Positions 32,970 through 41,162 of a DNA stretch of 64,000 nt are shown here, piece by piece. Numbering within the stretch: the stretch's first letter is position 1; every line of letters starts with the position of its first letter. The position numbers and the translations under genes were made by a program. The stretch is from assembly GCF_001613045.1 (NCBI RefSeq), contig NZ_BDBP01000032.1:32197-96196 (forward strand), written 5' to 3'. The notes beneath the pieces were generated by a model that saw only the letters and a list, made by a program, of their open reading frames with translations, was not told where the DNA came from and did not search any database. The stretch comes from Nocardia lijiangensis NBRC 108240. GTDB taxonomy: Bacteria > Actinomycetota > Actinomycetes > Mycobacteriales > Mycobacteriaceae.

Positions 32970-34037
32970 TCAAGACCTGGTCGCGGGTGCGGTGATCAAC
33001 GGCAGATCCAGCGCTGTCAACACCCCGGCTGGGGCCGCGACCACCGCGGGCACCGCGTTCACGATGCGCATGGCGGTGGCGAGCAGGGTCGCGTAGTTGT
33101 GGTCGCCGCGCGGACTGGAGGTCACCAAATCCATGGCGTAGCAAGGGTCGCCGGTGATTTCCACCCGGTAGGAGCCTTCGGGATGGGCGGGCTGCGGCCA
33201 GTCCGGGCACAGGTCTTGGCGCAGCCGCGTAACGTGCTCCAATACCGTGACGACCCGTTCGCCGACCATGCCGCGCACCTCGAAACGCAGTGCGGCGGCG
33301 GTGCCTTCGGCGATGTGGCCGGCGGCGATGTCGAACGCTTCCGGCGCGGGGACGCGCTCGTAGGTCTCGGTCACCGCGTCCAGCGCTACCCCGATGCCCG
33401 CGGCGAGCTGGCGCACCACGCTGCCCCACGCCAGTGAGAGCACGCCGGGCTGCAACAGCATCGGCGTCTCGTCCAGCGGTTTGCCGAAGCCCATGATGTC
33501 GAACATGACCGCGCGGTTGTCGTAGCTGGCGTAGTCGACGATCTCCATGCACCGCAGCTGATCGATGCGCAGACAGGTACCCGCGAGCGCCAGCGGCAGC
33601 AGGTCGTTGGCGAATCCGGGATCGATGCCGTTCACCCACAGCGACGAATTGCCGTGCGCCGCAGCCTCTTGCACCGGCTTCAGCAGCTCGTCCGGCAGCA
33701 CGCCGTACGGGTACTGGAAGAACACCGGCGCGCACGCGACCACGTTGACGCCCGCCGCGAGCAGCATCCGCAGGTCCTCGATCGCCTCGGGCAACCGGTT
33801 GTCGGTCATCGAGCAGTAGACGACGCAGTCGGGCCGGTCGGCCAGGATGGCGTCGACGTCGTTGGTGGCGGTGACACCGACGGGACTATCCAGACCGGCG
33901 AGGACGCCCGCGTCCGTCCCGGCCTTCTCGCCGGAGACCCACACGCCGGACAGTTCCAGGTCGGGGTTGGCGATGACGCCCGCCAAGGCGTGGCGGCCGA
34001 CATTGCCGGTGCCCCATTGCACTACGCGATAGCTCAT
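32970..34037 (-). CDS. NAD(P)-dependent amine dehydrogenase-like protein (DapB-N fold)
   Basis: This 355-residue protein begins MSYRVVQWGTGNVGRHALAG, a Rossmann loop of the dihydrodipicolinate-reductase-N type. It continues LSGVWVSGEKAGTDAGVLAG and VVACAPVFFQYPYGVLPDEL, then SSLWVNGIDPGFANDLLPLA. This matches the actinobacterial NAD(P)H-dependent amine dehydrogenase family (related to 2,4-diaminopentanoate dehydrogenase). Members are often linked to lipid or steroid clusters and the substrate is usually unknown. The start ATG is one base after the stop of the upstream SDR gene, so the two form an operon. That operon runs away from the IclR-like regulator at 34925. Confidence 0.83.
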   Translation of the reverse strand: MSYRVVQWGTGNVGRHALAGVIANPDLELSGVWVSGEKAGTDAGVLAGLDSPVGVTATNDVDAILADRPDCVVYCSMTDNRLPEAIEDLRMLLAAGVNVVACAPVFFQYPYGVLPDELLKPVQEAAAHGNSSLWVNGIDPGFANDLLPLALAGTCLRIDQLRCMEIVDYASYDNRAVMFDIMGFGKPLDETPMLLQPGVLSLAWGSVVRQLAAGIGVALDAVTETYERVPAPEAFDIAAGHIAEGTAAALRFEVRGMVGERVVTVLEHVTRLRQDLCPDWPQPAHPEGSYRVEITGDPCYAMDLVTSSPRGDHNYATLLATAMRIVNAVPAVVAAPAGVLTALDLPLITAPATRS

Positions 34038-34038
34038 G

Positions 34039-34830
34039 TCACAGATCCGGGATCGGGAGGTCGAGGTTGGGGGAAATCAGGCCGCCGTCGGGCTCGAGCA
34101 CCTTGCCGGTGAGGTACTTGCCCGCCGGGGACACCAGGTAGAGCGCGGCGGCGGCGATGTCTTCCGGTTCGCCGATGCGGTGCAGCGGCGTCTTGGTCTC
34201 CAGCTGGCCGCGCATCGCATCGTTCGCCGCGACCACTTCGAGCGCCGAGGTCAGGATCGAGCCCGGCGCGATGGCGTTGACACGGATGCGCGGATTCAGG
34301 TCGAGCGCGGCCAGCCGGGTGTAGTGCGCGAGCGCGGCTTTCGCGGTGCCGTAGGCGGCGAAGGCGCGTCCGGGCAACCTGCCCATGGTCGAGGTGATGT
34401 TGAGGATCGAACCGCCGCCCGCGGTCGCCAGGATGTGCGGCACCGCGGCGCGCACCAAGGCGTGCGCGTTGCCGACGTTGAACGCGAACGCCTCGGCCAT
34501 CGCCTCGGGTGTGGTGTCCAGCAGGGGGCACGGCAACGCACCGCCGACATTGTTGACGACGATGTCGAGCCTGCCGAACTGGTCGACCGCCGTGGCGGCC
34601 AGGCCCGCGGCCGTGTCGGCGTCGCTCAGGTCGGCGGCCACCACGTGGGCCCGCCTGCCCACGGCCGCGATCTGTTCGGCGACCTCGTCGAGCTGGCTCT
34701 TGGTGCGCGCCGCGATGAGCACGTCCGCTCCCGCCTCGGCGAACGCGAGGGCGATGGCCCTGCCGAGACCGCGTCCTGCGCCGGTGACGACGGCGACCTG
34801 CCCGTCGATGCGAAACCGATCGAGAATCAT
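34039..34830 (-). CDS. Short-chain dehydrogenase/reductase (classical SDR)
   Basis: This 263-residue SDR has cofactor motif [15 protein letters not shown] (residues about 16-30), NNVGGALPC (about 92-100), catalytic Ser in [14 protein letters not shown] and YxxxK as [10 protein letters not shown]. The tail [14 protein letters not shown] is typical of the FabG-like group. Arg42 after the first strand favours NADP(H). It oxidises or reduces a hydroxyl/keto group of an unknown substrate. It is the first gene of a two-gene operon with the amine dehydrogenase-like protein and faces the IclR-like gene across a 94-bp gap that contains two dyads, so that regulator probably controls it. Confidence 0.88.
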   Translation of the reverse strand: MILDRFRIDGQVAVVTGAGRGLGRAIALAFAEAGADVLIAARTKSQLDEVAEQIAAVGRRAHVVAADLSDADTAAGLAATAVDQFGRLDIVVNNVGGALPCPLLDTTPEAMAEAFAFNVGNAHALVRAAVPHILATAGGGSILNITSTMGRLPGRAFAAYGTAKAALAHYTRLAALDLNPRIRVNAIAPGSILTSALEVVAANDAMRGQLETKTPLHRIGEPEDIAAAALYLVSPAGKYLTGKVLEPDGGLISPNLDLPIPDL

Positions 34831-34847
34831 CCGCTTCTCCGATCCAG

Positions 34848-34863
34848 TGTCGAATATTCGACA
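34848..34863. promoter_or_regulatory. Perfect 16-bp palindrome TGTCGAATATTCGACA
   Basis: It lies 18 bases upstream of the SDR start and 62 bases upstream of the regulator start. Full symmetry and this position make it a strong operator candidate for the divergent IclR-like regulator. A second dyad follows five bases later with the same ATTCG(A/T)C half-site. Confidence 0.7.
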
Positions 34864-34867
34864 CCAA

Positions 34868-34885
34868 ATGACTTATATTCGTCAT
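34868..34885. promoter_or_regulatory. Second dyad ATGAC-N8-GTCAT
   Basis: An 18-bp imperfect palindrome (14 of 18 positions symmetric) sharing the half-site TATTCGTC with the neighbouring perfect palindrome. The centres of the two dyads are 21 bp apart, two helix turns, so two dimers could bind on the same face. Confidence 0.6.
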
Positions 34886-34924
34886 CGTAAAGTCGCCCAC
34901 CCGACCGGCACAAGGGGATGACCG

Positions 34925-35824
34925 ATGCAGCCCACCGAACTCGCCCCTGACGACGCCGCACCGCGTTCGCCCTCCCCGCCGACCCGGCGCGTGGTGGAAA
35001 TCGTGACGTTGCTGGCGACCGCGACCGAGCCGCTGCCCGTCGCAACCATCGCCGAACGTCTCGGCATCGCGAGGGCCACGGCCACCGCCGTGCTCGCCGA
35101 ACTCGACGCCGCGGGCTGGGCGGTGCGGGTCCGGGATCGCGGCTATCGCGTCGGACCCGCACTCGTAGCGCTGACCGCGGCACGGCTGCCGCGCGGGGTC
35201 GGCGATCTGCTCACCGAGCTGACCGTGAAGACCGGCTGCGGCGCGACGCTGAGCCGCATCGAACCCGACCACCTCACCGTTCTCGACGTCCGTCACGGCC
35301 CGGACCGCACGGTGCCCGGCATTCCGGTCGGCCACCGCATTCCGCTGCAATTCCCCGCGGGCGCGGCCGTCATGCCATGGCGTTCGGCGTCCGAGCAGAA
35401 CACCTGGCTGGCTACCACCGCCGAACCGGACCGGCGCACCGCGAGCACCTTGCTCACCCTGGTGCGCGAGCGCGGCGTCGCGCTGTTCCGGCCGCGCGCC
35501 GACGACGCGGGGCTGGTCGATCTGCTCGCCGATCTGCTGACGGCCGCGGGAAGCGAACTGCTGCAACCGAATCTGCGCGCTCGGGCGCTGCGCCAGCTCG
35601 CCGCACTCACCGCGCGCCCGTTCACCAGGAGCGAGCTGGACTCCGACGCCGACCTACCGCTGAGCTACCTCGCCGCGCCGGTGTTCGACGCGCACGGATC
35701 GGCATCCTTCGAGGTGCAGCTCGGTCCGCTGCGGACGGGCACGACCAAGCCGGAACGCGACGACTACATCGCCGCGACGCTGGCCGCCGCCCGAGCGCTG
35801 ACGGCGGCCATCGCTGGGCAGTGA
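34925..35824 (+). CDS. IclR-like winged-helix regulator
   Basis: This 299-residue protein has an N-terminal winged helix-turn-helix (about residues 20-80, RRVVEIVTLLATATEPLPVA, then TIAERLGIARATATAVLAEL and RDRGYRVGPALVAL). A C-terminal half of IclR type follows, with LTELTVKTGCGATLSRIEPD, HRIPLQFPAGAAVMPW and LPLSYLAAPVFDAHGSASFE. Key glycines of the classical IclR ligand domain are partly altered, so it is a divergent member. It opens away from the SDR-amine dehydrogenase operon. The 94-bp gap holds the two TATTCG dyads, so it most likely regulates that operon and itself. The inducer is unknown. Confidence 0.82.
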   Translation: MQPTELAPDDAAPRSPSPPTRRVVEIVTLLATATEPLPVATIAERLGIARATATAVLAELDAAGWAVRVRDRGYRVGPALVALTAARLPRGVGDLLTELTVKTGCGATLSRIEPDHLTVLDVRHGPDRTVPGIPVGHRIPLQFPAGAAVMPWRSASEQNTWLATTAEPDRRTASTLLTLVRERGVALFRPRADDAGLVDLLADLLTAAGSELLQPNLRARALRQLAALTARPFTRSELDSDADLPLSYLAAPVFDAHGSASFEVQLGPLRTGTTKPERDDYIAATLAAARALTAAIAGQ

Positions 35825-35866
35825 ACGATCAGGCGCAGTGAACGATGGCGGAGCCCTGCGGATCGG

Positions 35867-36703
35867 TTAGTCGATCCGTGTGTGTCGTCGCAGGAATTCG
35901 GTGACGGTGGCGATGTAGTCATCGGGGCGGCTGATCAGCAGTGAATGGCCACCATCGGTGAATGTGCGGGACTCCGCCGCGGGGTGCCGGTCGCGTAGCC
36001 GCTGGGTGTGTGCGGTGGTGATGAGTGGGTCGTCGTCGGCTTTGATGATCAGGGTCGGTCCTTGCCAAGCGGGTTCGGATTGCAGTTGCGGAAGTCGTTG
36101 TGCCGCATCGAGTAGCCGTAGGTAGGAGTTGATCGCGCCCTGTTGGCCGCCGGTTCGGGTGGCGGCATCGACGCGGTCGATCCAGAATTCGGCTTCGGCG
36201 GATTCACCCCAGGTGCTGCGCAGCGACGTCTGGATGGCACTGAGTGTCTGTTCCCAGGGAGTGTCGCGGGTCCGGGCCAGCGCGCCTTCCAGGCGTGTGA
36301 TGTCTTCGGGGCCATAGAGACCGGTGCCGCTGAGGATCAATGAGCGCACCCGCTCGGGTGCCCGCTGCGACAGCACCTCGGCCAGCATGCCGCCGGCCGA
36401 CTGGCCGACCACGTGCGCGGAGTCGATGTTCTCGGCGTCGAGGATGGCGATGATGCCGTCGGCGAGTTCGTCGAGGGTTGTCGGTCCGGGTGGATAGTCC
36501 ATCGCGAGGGTGTGGAAGTCGGGGTGCAGGGCCGGTGTCAGATCGAGCCAGCCGATGGCGATTCCGGCGCCACCGGTCAGCAGCAGCACGGTCGCGGCGC
36601 CGCTGTCACTGGTGTAGTAGGTCCATTCGTGCCCGCCGGTCGTCAGGGTCTTCGTGTCGTGGTCGCGGTCGAATACTGTCGCGCGGTCGAGGGTGGAAGT
36701 CAT
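35867..36703 (-). CDS. Alpha/beta hydrolase
   Basis: This 278-residue protein begins MTSTLDRATVFDRDHDTKTL and has the alpha/beta-hydrolase order: oxyanion strand VLLLTGGAGIAIGWLD, nucleophile elbow VVGQSAGGMLAEV (Ser in GQSAG), acid region TLIIKADDDPLITTAHTQRL and His in FTDGGHSLLISRPDDYIATV. The start at 36703 has GGAG six bases upstream. A much longer frame extending past 37400 is only the overlap with the neighbouring gene in another phase. It hydrolyses an ester, lactone or similar bond. It follows the isoprenylcysteine-methyltransferase-like gene by 35 bp in the same direction. Confidence 0.88.
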   Translation of the reverse strand: MTSTLDRATVFDRDHDTKTLTTGGHEWTYYTSDSGAATVLLLTGGAGIAIGWLDLTPALHPDFHTLAMDYPPGPTTLDELADGIIAILDAENIDSAHVVGQSAGGMLAEVLSQRAPERVRSLILSGTGLYGPEDITRLEGALARTRDTPWEQTLSAIQTSLRSTWGESAEAEFWIDRVDAATRTGGQQGAINSYLRLLDAAQRLPQLQSEPAWQGPTLIIKADDDPLITTAHTQRLRDRHPAAESRTFTDGGHSLLISRPDDYIATVTEFLRRHTRID

Positions 36704-36738
36704 ACCGGCTCCGAACTGTGAGAGATCAGCTGGGTGAT

Positions 36739-37353
36739 TCACCGTTGGGTGACGTGCCGGCCGATGCCTGGGACGAATCGGCCGGTCGTGGCGGTGTAGT
36801 TGCGGTAGTCGTGGCCGTGAACGCGCAGGAGGTAGGGCTCTTCGACGATGCGGACCTGGAGTTCGATCGCCGCCAGCAGCAAGGCGAACCCGGCCAGCGC
36901 CATGATGTTCGGGATGATGAGGGCGACGCCTGCGGCGAACACGAGCATGGCGGTGAAGATCGGATTGCGCACCCACCCGAATACGCCGCCGCGGACCAAT
37001 GTTGTCGTCTCCCTGGCATCCACGCCGATGCGCCAGGAATCGCCCATGTCGTTCTGCGCGTACAGGGTGGCGCCGATACCGGCGATCGCGATCACGATTC
37101 CGGCGGCCTGGATCGGTTCGGCGGTCAGGACGTCGAACGGGGTCAGCACATCGGCCAGTTGCAGCAGCGCGGCCGAGACGCCGACGACGATCGCGGCAAC
37201 GAAGCCGACTCCGGCCAGCCATTCCAGCGACCCGGGCCGCCCGCTGATTCCGCGGAACCCGGTCGATCCGGTATGGCGGCGCTGTTGCCAACTGCGCCAA
37301 CCGAATCCGAGGACACCGAAGACGAAGTAGAGGATCAGCGCGACCGCTGCCAT
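36739..37353 (-). CDS. Isoprenylcysteine carboxyl methyltransferase-like membrane protein
   Basis: This 204-residue protein has five or six hydrophobic segments. Its C-terminal signature for the ICMT/PEMT group reads RGGVFGWVRNPIFTAMLVFA, then LQVRIVEEPYLLRVHGHDYR and NYTATTGRFVPGIG. The RNPIF and EEPYL...HG...Y pattern forms the SAM and carboxyl site in the family. In bacteria the natural substrate is usually unknown, since prenylated proteins are absent. It is the first gene of a two-gene operon with the alpha/beta hydrolase. An inverted repeat lies 47-72 bases upstream and may be its operator. Confidence 0.83.
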   Translation of the reverse strand: MAAVALILYFVFGVLGFGWRSWQQRRHTGSTGFRGISGRPGSLEWLAGVGFVAAIVVGVSAALLQLADVLTPFDVLTAEPIQAAGIVIAIAGIGATLYAQNDMGDSWRIGVDARETTTLVRGGVFGWVRNPIFTAMLVFAAGVALIIPNIMALAGFALLLAAIELQVRIVEEPYLLRVHGHDYRNYTATTGRFVPGIGRHVTQR

Positions 37354-37399
37354 GGTGATGTCCTATCTGCTCGCAAGAGGGTGTTGGGTTACAAACCGA

Positions 37400-37425
37400 A
37401 TCATATGCATACATCGCCATATGAT
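37400..37425. promoter_or_regulatory. Inverted repeat ATCATATG-N10-CATATGAT
   Basis: Perfect 8-bp arms, 26 bp in all, 47 bases upstream of the ICMT-like gene. AT-rich, two-fold symmetric and well placed for a TetR/PadR/MarR-type repressor, but no regulator gene is adjacent. The rest of the 350-bp gap to 37703 holds only the NUDIX fragment. Confidence 0.6.
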
Positions 37426-37543
37426 CAACTCGGCATAAGACATCGTCGTTGACTCCGCTCGATCACGGCCGAACCGCAACTCCCTCGAACACCGATCCGC
37501 GACCGGCGCCACCACAGTCCAGGAACCCCTCGAGAACGAACAA

Positions 37544-37660
37544 TCAGGCGGTGCTGTCGGCGGGATCGACGCCGCCGGGGAACACGGTCATGCCCCATCC
37601 CCCGGCTCGTCGTTGCACGAACACCTCAGGACCGTTCGCCCCGTCGCGCACCAGCATCAC
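37544..37660 (-). pseudogene. NUDIX hydrolase fragment
   Basis: The minus strand reads VMLVRDGANGPEVFVQRRAG and then GWGMTVFPGGVDPADSTA before a stop. This is the beginning of an actinobacterial NUDIX protein, where the pattern LRD...EVFVQRR...FPGGVDPAD leads into the NUDIX box. The box itself and the rest are missing, and a stop lies just upstream of the fragment. It is a truncated remnant of about 39 codons. Confidence 0.65.
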
Positions 37661-37703
37661 GCGTTAGCGATCAGGGGCAGTGCACGATCGGAGCGACCAA
37701 CGC

Positions 37704-38699
37704 TCAGTTCGTGAGTGCGTGCTCGGCGCCGCGGTGCAACGGCACCGGCGCGGTCTCCCGAGCGGTATCACGCGTGATGCCCTTCGCGGCCGAGTTCGCC
37801 TGTTCCAGTTGCGGTTTGCGATCGAACAGCGTCTTGGTGAGCACGCACGCCAGGTTGGCGTCGAGGTCGTCGCGGACCAGCAGGACGTTCGGGACGACGA
37901 TGGTCGCCGCGTCGGCGGGCAGCCCGTAGGTCGCGGCGGGGATCGTGCCCGGCTCGTACACCGGATTCACCGTGCGCAGCTTCGGGGCGAGGTCGGCGAT
38001 GTCGAGGAAGCGGACCTTGTCGCCCGCCGAGGTGAACAGATCGGTGATGCCGGGGGTCGGCAGGCCGCCGGAGAAGAACATGGCGTCGATGGAGCCGTCC
38101 TTCATGCCGTCGACGGTTTTGGTGAGATCGAGCCGCTGCGCGGAGATGTCGCGGTCGGGGTCGATGCCCGCGGCGGTGAGCACCCGCTGGGCGATGACCT
38201 CGGTGCCGGACTTCGGCGACCCGGTGGAGACGCGTTTGCCGCGCAGGTCCGCGACCGAGGAGATGTTGGCTCCGTTGCGCACGACCACCTGGGTGTAGTT
38301 CGGGTAGAGCCGCGAAAGCGCCTGCACCGGTTGCTTTTTGCCGTCGAATCCACCGGTGCCGAGCACCGCGTCGGCGGCCGTGTCGGCGAGCGAGAAGGCC
38401 ACCTGGTAGGTGCCTGCCACCAGCTGCTGGATGTTCTGCACCGACGCGCCGGTCTCGGCCGCGGTGGCCTTCACCGTGCCCCCGGTGGCCTGCGCGACCT
38501 GGTCGGCGTAGGCGTTGCCGAGCGCGAAGTAGACGCCGGTGGCGTTTCCCGTCGCGATGCCGACGCGCGCATCCTGTGTCATCTCGCAGGTCACCGTGCC
38601 ACCGGCGTCGGTGCGCGGTGCGTCCTGGCGGCCACCACAGCCGGCCAGTAGCCCGGCTGTCACGGTGGCGACGGCGACAATCGTTGCGGCTCTTCTCAC
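37704..38699 (-). CDS. TAXI-family TRAP transporter solute-binding lipoprotein
   Basis: This 331-residue lipoprotein has a signal ending in the lipobox LLAGC (Cys21). The mature part is a TAXI-type substrate-binding protein: RVGIATGNATGVYFALGNAY, ATGGTVKATAAETGASVQNI, then VAFSLADTAADAVLGTGGFD and VADLRGKRVSTGSPKSGTEV. It continues TVDGMKDGSIDAMFFSGGLP. The GTG start is preceded by AAGGAGG and overlaps the permease stop by four bases, so both are translated together. It binds an unknown solute (glutamate and other carboxylates are known for the family) and delivers it to the permease. It is anchored to the outer face of the cell membrane. Confidence 0.9.
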   Translation of the reverse strand: MRRAATIVAVATVTAGLLAGCGGRQDAPRTDAGGTVTCEMTQDARVGIATGNATGVYFALGNAYADQVAQATGGTVKATAAETGASVQNIQQLVAGTYQVAFSLADTAADAVLGTGGFDGKKQPVQALSRLYPNYTQVVVRNGANISSVADLRGKRVSTGSPKSGTEVIAQRVLTAAGIDPDRDISAQRLDLTKTVDGMKDGSIDAMFFSGGLPTPGITDLFTSAGDKVRFLDIADLAPKLRTVNPVYEPGTIPAATYGLPADAATIVVPNVLLVRDDLDANLACVLTKTLFDRKPQLEQANSAAKGITRDTARETAPVPLHRGAEHALTN

Positions 38700-40729
38700 T
38701 TCGTCCTCCTTCGGGAGAGCAGCGTGTACCCGGCGGCGGCCGCGAGCGCGGCGAGTCCGACGATCAGTGCGGCGGGTTCCAGGTACAGCAGCACCAGACC
38801 ACCCGCCCCGGCGAGCACGCGCGCGGGCGCCGGGGCCCGGCCGATCCCCAGCAGCCAGCCGCCGCTCGCGCAGGCCAGGGCGGCGACGCCGACGCAGGCC
38901 ACGACGCTCGTCCACAGCACGTCCAGCGCGGGCCCGGTGCCGAGCAGGTGTCCGCCGGATTCGGTGAGCACGAACACGATCGGCACCAGGAACGCGGGCA
39001 GCGCGTACTTCAGCGCCTGCCACATGGTCGGCATCGTGCGGCCACCGGTGACGGCCGACGCGCCGACCGCCGCCAGCGCCGTCGGCGGGGTGACCTCGGA
39101 GAGCACCGAATAGTAGAAGACGAACATGGCCGCGGCAGGCGCGGGCACTTCCAGCGCGAGCAGCGCGGGCCCGATGATGGCCCAGCCGATGATGAACGAC
39201 GCGGTAACCGGCACCGCGAGACCGAGCAGCGCGAGGGCGACCGCGGCGAACACCACGGTGCACGCGAGCACGACGGTCTGGTTGTCCGAGAGCGCCGAGG
39301 CGAATCGCACCAGCAGCGCGGCCAATTGGGCGCCGAGCCCGGTCTTGGTGGTCATCGCGGTGATCACGCCCGCCGCGGTGCACACCGCGACCACCGGCAG
39401 CGCGGAGCGGATACCGCCGCCGAGCGCGTGGAAGATCGCTCGCGGGGACCGGGCGAGGCGCCGGGTGCGCGCGTCGAGGAACGCCAGGGCGAAGGCCACG
39501 GCGGTGGCGTAGACGACGGCCCGCGTCGCGCTGACATCGAGAAGCAGCAGTACCACGATCAGGATCAGCGACAGGAAGTGATAGCCGAAGCGGCCCAGCA
39601 GCCGCCAGGCCGACGCACCGCCGATCTCCACCGGACGCGTGCCGAGCCGCCGGGCGTCGATCTCCACGGCGAGCAGGATGCCGAGGTAGTAGAGCACGGT
39701 CGGGATCAGCGCCCAGCCGAGCACCGTCACATAGGAGACCTCGAGATACTCGGCGACGATGAAGGCCGCCGCGCCGAGTGTGGGCGGCGAGAGGATCGCG
39801 CCGACGCCGGCGGCGGCCAGCATGCCGCCCGCCTGCTCCGGCGGATATCCCGCGCGCTTCAGGATCGGCCAGGTCACCGCGCCGACGCTGACCGCGGTCG
39901 CGGTGCCCGAGCCGGACACAGTGCCGAGCAGGAAGCCGGAGGCCACCGCGGTGCGCCCGGCCGCGCCGCGCGAGCGGCGGAACGCCGCCACCGACAGATC
40001 GACGAAGAACTGTGCAGCGCCGGAGAATTCGAGCACCGCGCCGTAGAGGGTGAACAGCACGATGTAGGTGGCCGCGACGTCGAGCGGGGTGCCGTAGAAG
40101 CCGCTGCCCGAGTTGTACAGCGCGTCGACGATCTGCCCGAAGTCCAGTCCCGCGTGCGCGATGGTCCACTGCTGCGGCAGCAGTCCGCCGTAGTAGCCGT
40201 AGGCGAGGAACGCCAGACACACCACGGGAAGCACCCACCCGGTGGTCCGGCGGCAGGCCTCGAGTACCAGCACCAGCAGCACCGTGCCCATGGCCACGTC
40301 GACGGGGTCGAGCAGGCCCTGCCGATCCAGGAAGGCGTTGTATCCGCCACCGCCGGAACCGATCTCGAACGGCAGCACCGGATACAGGCAGACCAGGAGC
40401 GCCAGCGCGGCCAGCGCCCAGTCCAGCGGTCCCGGCCCCGAGGTGCGGTCGAGCAGCCGAAGGCCCGAGCGATAGGCCAGGAAGACCAGCGGCAGCGTGC
40501 CCGCGAGGAACACCACCAGGTAGTACTGGCTGCCCTGCGACAGCGGCCGAAACACTTGCCACACCGCGAGTATCGCGATCGCGAAGGCCGCGACCGCGAC
40601 CACCCGCTCGGCCCATCCGCTCAGTTCGCGAGCGGGACGCTCGGCGTCGTCCACCTCGATCGTGTCGAGTGACGGCCGCTGCCGATCAGGCAGCTCCTCG
40701 TCGAGCTGCGGGTCCCGCGTGTCGGACAT
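38696..40729 (-). CDS. TRAP transporter fused permease (4TM/12TM)
   Basis: This 677-residue membrane protein starts with a hydrophilic 45 residues (MSDTRDPQLDEELPDRQRPS) and has about sixteen hydrophobic segments. The first few form the DctQ-like part (VVAVAAFAIAILAVWQVFRP onward). The large remainder is DctM-like, with SGSGTATAVSVGAVTWPILK, RAGYPPEQAGGMLAAAGVGA and PPTLGAAAFIVAEYLEVSYV. It ends EVTPPTALAAVGASAVTGGR and a late C-terminal pair of helices. This fused form is the normal partner of TAXI binding proteins. The transporter lies between two groups of steroid-type genes, so import of a steroid breakdown product or an organic acid is possible but unproven. Confidence 0.9.
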   Translation of the reverse strand: MSDTRDPQLDEELPDRQRPSLDTIEVDDAERPARELSGWAERVVAVAAFAIAILAVWQVFRPLSQGSQYYLVVFLAGTLPLVFLAYRSGLRLLDRTSGPGPLDWALAALALLVCLYPVLPFEIGSGGGGYNAFLDRQGLLDPVDVAMGTVLLVLVLEACRRTTGWVLPVVCLAFLAYGYYGGLLPQQWTIAHAGLDFGQIVDALYNSGSGFYGTPLDVAATYIVLFTLYGAVLEFSGAAQFFVDLSVAAFRRSRGAAGRTAVASGFLLGTVSGSGTATAVSVGAVTWPILKRAGYPPEQAGGMLAAAGVGAILSPPTLGAAAFIVAEYLEVSYVTVLGWALIPTVLYYLGILLAVEIDARRLGTRPVEIGGASAWRLLGRFGYHFLSLILIVVLLLLDVSATRAVVYATAVAFALAFLDARTRRLARSPRAIFHALGGGIRSALPVVAVCTAAGVITAMTTKTGLGAQLAALLVRFASALSDNQTVVLACTVVFAAVALALLGLAVPVTASFIIGWAIIGPALLALEVPAPAAAMFVFYYSVLSEVTPPTALAAVGASAVTGGRTMPTMWQALKYALPAFLVPIVFVLTESGGHLLGTGPALDVLWTSVVACVGVAALACASGGWLLGIGRAPAPARVLAGAGGLVLLYLEPAALIVGLAALAAAAGYTLLSRRRTK

Positions 40730-40799
40730 CGTGCGACGATATCAACGCGGTGCGTCCGATTCGCCAGGTTTTCGCGATGGAGGTGCGCTCGCGGCGCGC

Positions 40800-41162
40800 T
40801 CAGCCCGAAATCTTTGCGTAATCATGAGGTTCGTACAGCACGACCGACCACGGCGTGCCCGGCGTCGCGTCGAGCGCGGCGCGACGTTCGTGCGGTCCGG
40901 CGACCGGGTCCGCGACCGCGATGCCCGCGCCGCGCAGGGCCGTGACGGCGGCGTCGAGATCGGCGACCTTGACCGACAGTGCGGCCGCGTCCCCTTCGCG
41001 ATCCGACCCCGCCACCATGATGCGGGACGGCCCGACGTCGAACTGCGCCCACCGATCGCCGTCGACGAAGGTGGGCGGGCCGCCGAACAGCGCGGTCAGC
41101 AGCGCGACGGTCGCGGGCAGGTCGTCGGTGGGCAGGATCGTCCCGATCCGTTCGATGCTCAT
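40800..41162 (-). CDS. VOC-family (glyoxalase-like) protein
   Basis: This 120-residue single vicinal-oxygen-chelate module reads MSIERIGTILPTDDLPATVA, WAQFDVGPSRIMVAGSDREG, LSVKVADLDAAVTALRGAGI and ATPGTPWSVVLYEPHDYA. Metal ligands of glyoxalase I are not obvious. It would work as a dimer. Its start overlaps the end of the esterase gene by four bases, and it is the last gene of the LLM-SDR-esterase-VOC operon. A role as isomerase, hydrolase or binding protein for a steroid or aromatic metabolite is possible. No more can be said. Confidence 0.78.
   Translation of the reverse strand: MSIERIGTILPTDDLPATVALLTALFGGPPTFVDGDRWAQFDVGPSRIMVAGSDREGDAAALSVKVADLDAAVTALRGAGIAVADPVAGPHERRAALDATPGTPWSVVLYEPHDYAKISG

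Noticed and set aside
37704..40616. A continuous minus-strand frame of 970 codons covering both TRAP genes
   Set aside because: Only its last third is the real TAXI lipoprotein. The rest lies out of phase over the permease gene, which reads as a normal membrane protein in another frame.
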